6,955 bases of DNA from JALOAT01 sp041677345 (GTDB taxonomy: Bacteria > Pseudomonadota > Gammaproteobacteria > Thiohalomonadales > Thiohalomonadaceae). The stretch covers positions 1 to 6,955 of the forward strand of contig JBAYQE010000118.1 of the NCBI GenBank assembly GCA_041677345.1. Reading direction: 5' to 3'. The translations under genes and the position numbers were made by a program. Under the pieces are notes generated by a model. The model saw only the letters and a list, made by a program, of their open reading frames with translations. It was not told where the DNA came from and did not search any database. Below are positions 5,840 to 6,955 of the stretch, in pieces (position 1 is the stretch's first letter; every line of letters starts with the position of its first letter).

Positions 5840-6130
5840 TCACTGGTCCTTGAAGGGGAGCTCCCTGAGGTTTTTCACCTCGCGTTCGCACAGATTGACG
5901 CGCTTGCGCAAGGACGAGGTTTCCAAACGGGTGGAAAGCACCACGCCCAGCGATGCCAGTATGCCCAGCAGCGCGCCGAAAGCGATGGCGATGACGATAA
6001 CGAGGGAAACCGGCGCGTTCAGATCGCCGATGTAGAAATGAACGGTGATGATCTCGGTGTTGACTGCCGCGAAGCCGAGTCCCAGCGCAATGACGAACAG
6101 CAGAACGACGAGAGCGATAAGGCGTTTCAT
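5840..6130 (-). CDS. lapA: LPS assembly protein A (DUF1049 family)
   Basis: LapA (YciS) is a small inner-membrane partner of LapB in LPS homeostasis. The product has 96 residues, close to E. coli LapA. It has two membrane helices at about 4-22 and 40-66, separated by a short segment with VNTEIITVHFYIGDLNAPVS (23-42), a pattern typical of the DUF1049/LapA domain, then a charged helix at 69-90 (LETSSLRKRVN, CEREVKNLRE) that may form a coiled coil facing the cytoplasm and LapB. The ATG at 6130 fits the usual MKRLI beginning; the purine-rich AGAGA lies about 7-11 nt upstream and AAGGA about 15 nt upstream. The gap to ihfB is 48 nt with no clear terminator, so it is probably cotranscribed with ihfB and lapB. 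Confidence 0.93.
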   Translation of the reverse strand: MKRLIALVVLLFVIALGLGFAAVNTEIITVHFYIGDLNAPVSLVIVIAIAFGALLGILASLGVVLSTRLETSSLRKRVNLCEREVKNLRELPFKDQ

Positions 6131-6178
6131 CTGGATCTCTGCTTATCCTTGCACGGCACCGGTCTACGGCGAAAACGA

Positions 6179-6508
6179 TCAGGAAACCACTACTTCGGGA
6201 GTCGTCGCTTCGGGTTCCTGCTCAAGACTCAGGTTTACGCGCTCGCGCAGCTCCTTGCCAGGCTTGAAGTGAGGCACATTCTTTGGCGGCAACGCGACTG
6301 CTTCACCCGTCTTGGGATTGCGGCCCATGCGGGGCGGACGGTAATGCAGGCAGAAACTGCCGAAGCCACGGATTTCGATGCGTTCTCCGTTGGCCAAGGT
6401 GTCTGCCATGTGTTCGAGCATGGTCTTGACCGCCAACTCCACGTCGCGGTGTGCCAACTGTGGGCCCTGTTTCTGGGCGAGGATTTCGATCAGCTCCGAC
6501 TTGGTCAT
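6179..6508 (-). CDS. ihfB: integration host factor, beta subunit
   Basis: IHF-beta pairs with IHF-alpha (encoded elsewhere) to bind and sharply bend DNA in the nucleoid, acting in transcription, replication initiation and recombination. The product has 109 residues. The N-terminal MTKSELIEILAQ and the helical dimerisation region to about 40 are typical, and the DNA-binding signature GFGSF at 48-52 through GRNPKTGE at 62-69 includes Pro65, the residue that intercalates at the bend. The IHF-beta rather than HU assignment rests on TKSELIE, the RGFGSF context and the position after rpsA, a conserved arrangement. A C-terminal tail from about 95 onward (EQEPEATTPEVVVS) extends beyond the 94-residue E. 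coli protein. The start at 6508 has GGGA about 10 nt upstream, just after the rpsA terminator T-run, so ihfB mRNA must come from readthrough or from a promoter further upstream. Confidence 0.95.
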   Translation of the reverse strand: MTKSELIEILAQKQGPQLAHRDVELAVKTMLEHMADTLANGERIEIRGFGSFCLHYRPPRMGRNPKTGEAVALPPKNVPHFKPGKELRERVNLSLEQEPEATTPEVVVS

Positions 6509-6524
6509 TGATCACATCCCATTC

Positions 6525-6552
6525 AAAACGGGAGGCCCCGGAGGGCCTCCCG
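6525..6552 (-). terminator. intrinsic terminator after rpsA
   Basis: CGGGAGGCCC at 6529-6538 and GGGCCTCCCG at 6543-6552 form a perfect 10-bp GC-rich stem with a four-base loop. On the minus strand it is followed at once by TTTT (6528-6525). It starts 16 nt after the rpsA stop and its T-run ends 16 nt before the ihfB ATG. This is the classic Rho-independent layout, oriented with rpsA; no T-run follows on the plus strand. Confidence 0.85.
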
Positions 6553-6568
6553 AAGCACGACTATCGTC

Positions 6569-6955
6569 TTACTTGTTCTCCAGCTTTTCCTTGAGCAGGT
6601 CGCCCAAGGTGGTGCCGGTCGGCGCAGAACGCTGATAGTCCTGCATCGCCTCGGCCTCATCATCGCTGTCCTTCGCCTTAATGGAGAGATTGACGATACG
6701 GTTCTTGCGGTCGATACCGATGAACTTGGCTTCGACGGTATCACCCACCTTCAGCACGGCACGGGCATCTTCGACGCGGTCACGGGAGATCTCGGAGGCG
6801 CGGAGGTAACCCACCGTGCCGTCCTCGAGCTCGATCTGGGCGCCCTTGGCGTCCACTTCCTTGACCGTGCCCTTCACCACTGCGCCCTTGCGGTGCTCAG
6901 CGGCATAGGCGGAGACAGGATCCTTCTCAAGCTGCTTGATGCCAAGCGAGATGCG
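6569..6955 (-). CDS. rpsA: 30S ribosomal protein S1, C-terminal part
   Basis: S1 is the large RNA-binding ribosomal protein needed for initiation on structured or leaderless mRNAs. Only the last 128 codons are in the window; the frame stays open to the right edge, so the 5' part lies outside. The fragment starts RISLGIKQLEKDP, the conserved linker after the fifth S1 repeat, followed by the sixth S1 (OB-fold) repeat at fragment residues about 24-94, with KGTVKEVDAKGA, GYLRASEIS and VGDTVEAKF marking its strands. A flexible acidic region (DSDDEAEA) follows, and the protein ends TTLGDLLKEKLENK, a tail typical of gammaproteobacterial S1. The TAA stop at 6571-6569 precedes a strong intrinsic terminator. 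An internal Met at 6880 is not the start. Confidence 0.97.
   Translation of the reverse strand, partial: RISLGIKQLEKDPVSAYAAEHRKGAVVKGTVKEVDAKGAQIELEDGTVGYLRASEISRDRVEDARAVLKVGDTVEAKFIGIDRKNRIVNLSIKAKDSDDEAEAMQDYQRSAPTGTTLGDLLKEKLENK

Noticed and set aside
5747..6511. Long plus-strand open frame opposite lapA and ihfB
   Set aside because: It covers lapB's 5' end, lapA and ihfB in antisense, crosses their junctions and shows no domain; typical high-GC shadow frame.
1..6955. CRISPR array, tRNA, insertion sequence, toxin-antitoxin, phage-defence or other novel gene system
   Set aside because: No spaced direct repeats, cloverleaf, transposase motif or unexplained gene pair is visible; every supported gene belongs to a well-known family.

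Overview
The window is an ordinary-looking chromosomal stretch of a moderately high-GC gammaproteobacterium. Every convincing gene lies on the minus strand, so the window reads right to left in transcription order: rpsA (3' end only) - ihfB - lapA - lapB - pyrF - [471-nt gap] - rmlB - rmlD - rmlA - rmlC. LapA/LapB and IHF-beta place it in Gammaproteobacteria. The base composition, GTAG-headed intergenic palindromes and gene order suggest the Xanthomonadales/Lysobacterales (Rhodanobacteraceae-like); this lineage call is inference and was not checked against a database.

Right part (about 3841-6955): housekeeping genes. The last 128 codons of ribosomal protein S1 end at a strong intrinsic terminator placed directly in front of ihfB. 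After ihfB come lapA and lapB, one base apart, whose products form the inner-membrane module that tunes LPS synthesis through LpxC turnover. pyrF (OMP decarboxylase) follows after a 141-nt spacer that carries a REP-like palindromic repeat.

Middle part (3370-3840): a gene-poor gap. It contains a 10-bp-stem hairpin with a short pyrimidine tract (probable terminator of the lapAB-pyrF unit), two further hairpins, a weak JUMPstart/ops-like stretch just before rmlB, and one unconvincing plus-strand ORF. No clear sigma-70 promoter was found.

Left part (2-3369): a complete rmlBDAC operon for dTDP-L-rhamnose synthesis from glucose-1-phosphate. The genes overlap in a chain (11 nt, 4 nt, 4 nt), which suggests tight translational coupling. 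RmlA activates glucose-1-P to dTDP-glucose, RmlB dehydrates it to the 4-keto-6-deoxy sugar, RmlC epimerises it at C3 and C5, and RmlD reduces it to dTDP-L-rhamnose. The operon is probably the start of an O-antigen or other polysaccharide locus continuing beyond position 1. No previously undescribed gene system was seen; the most interesting material is non-coding: the repeats between lapB and pyrF, the terminator inside the rpsA-ihfB junction, and the rml leader.
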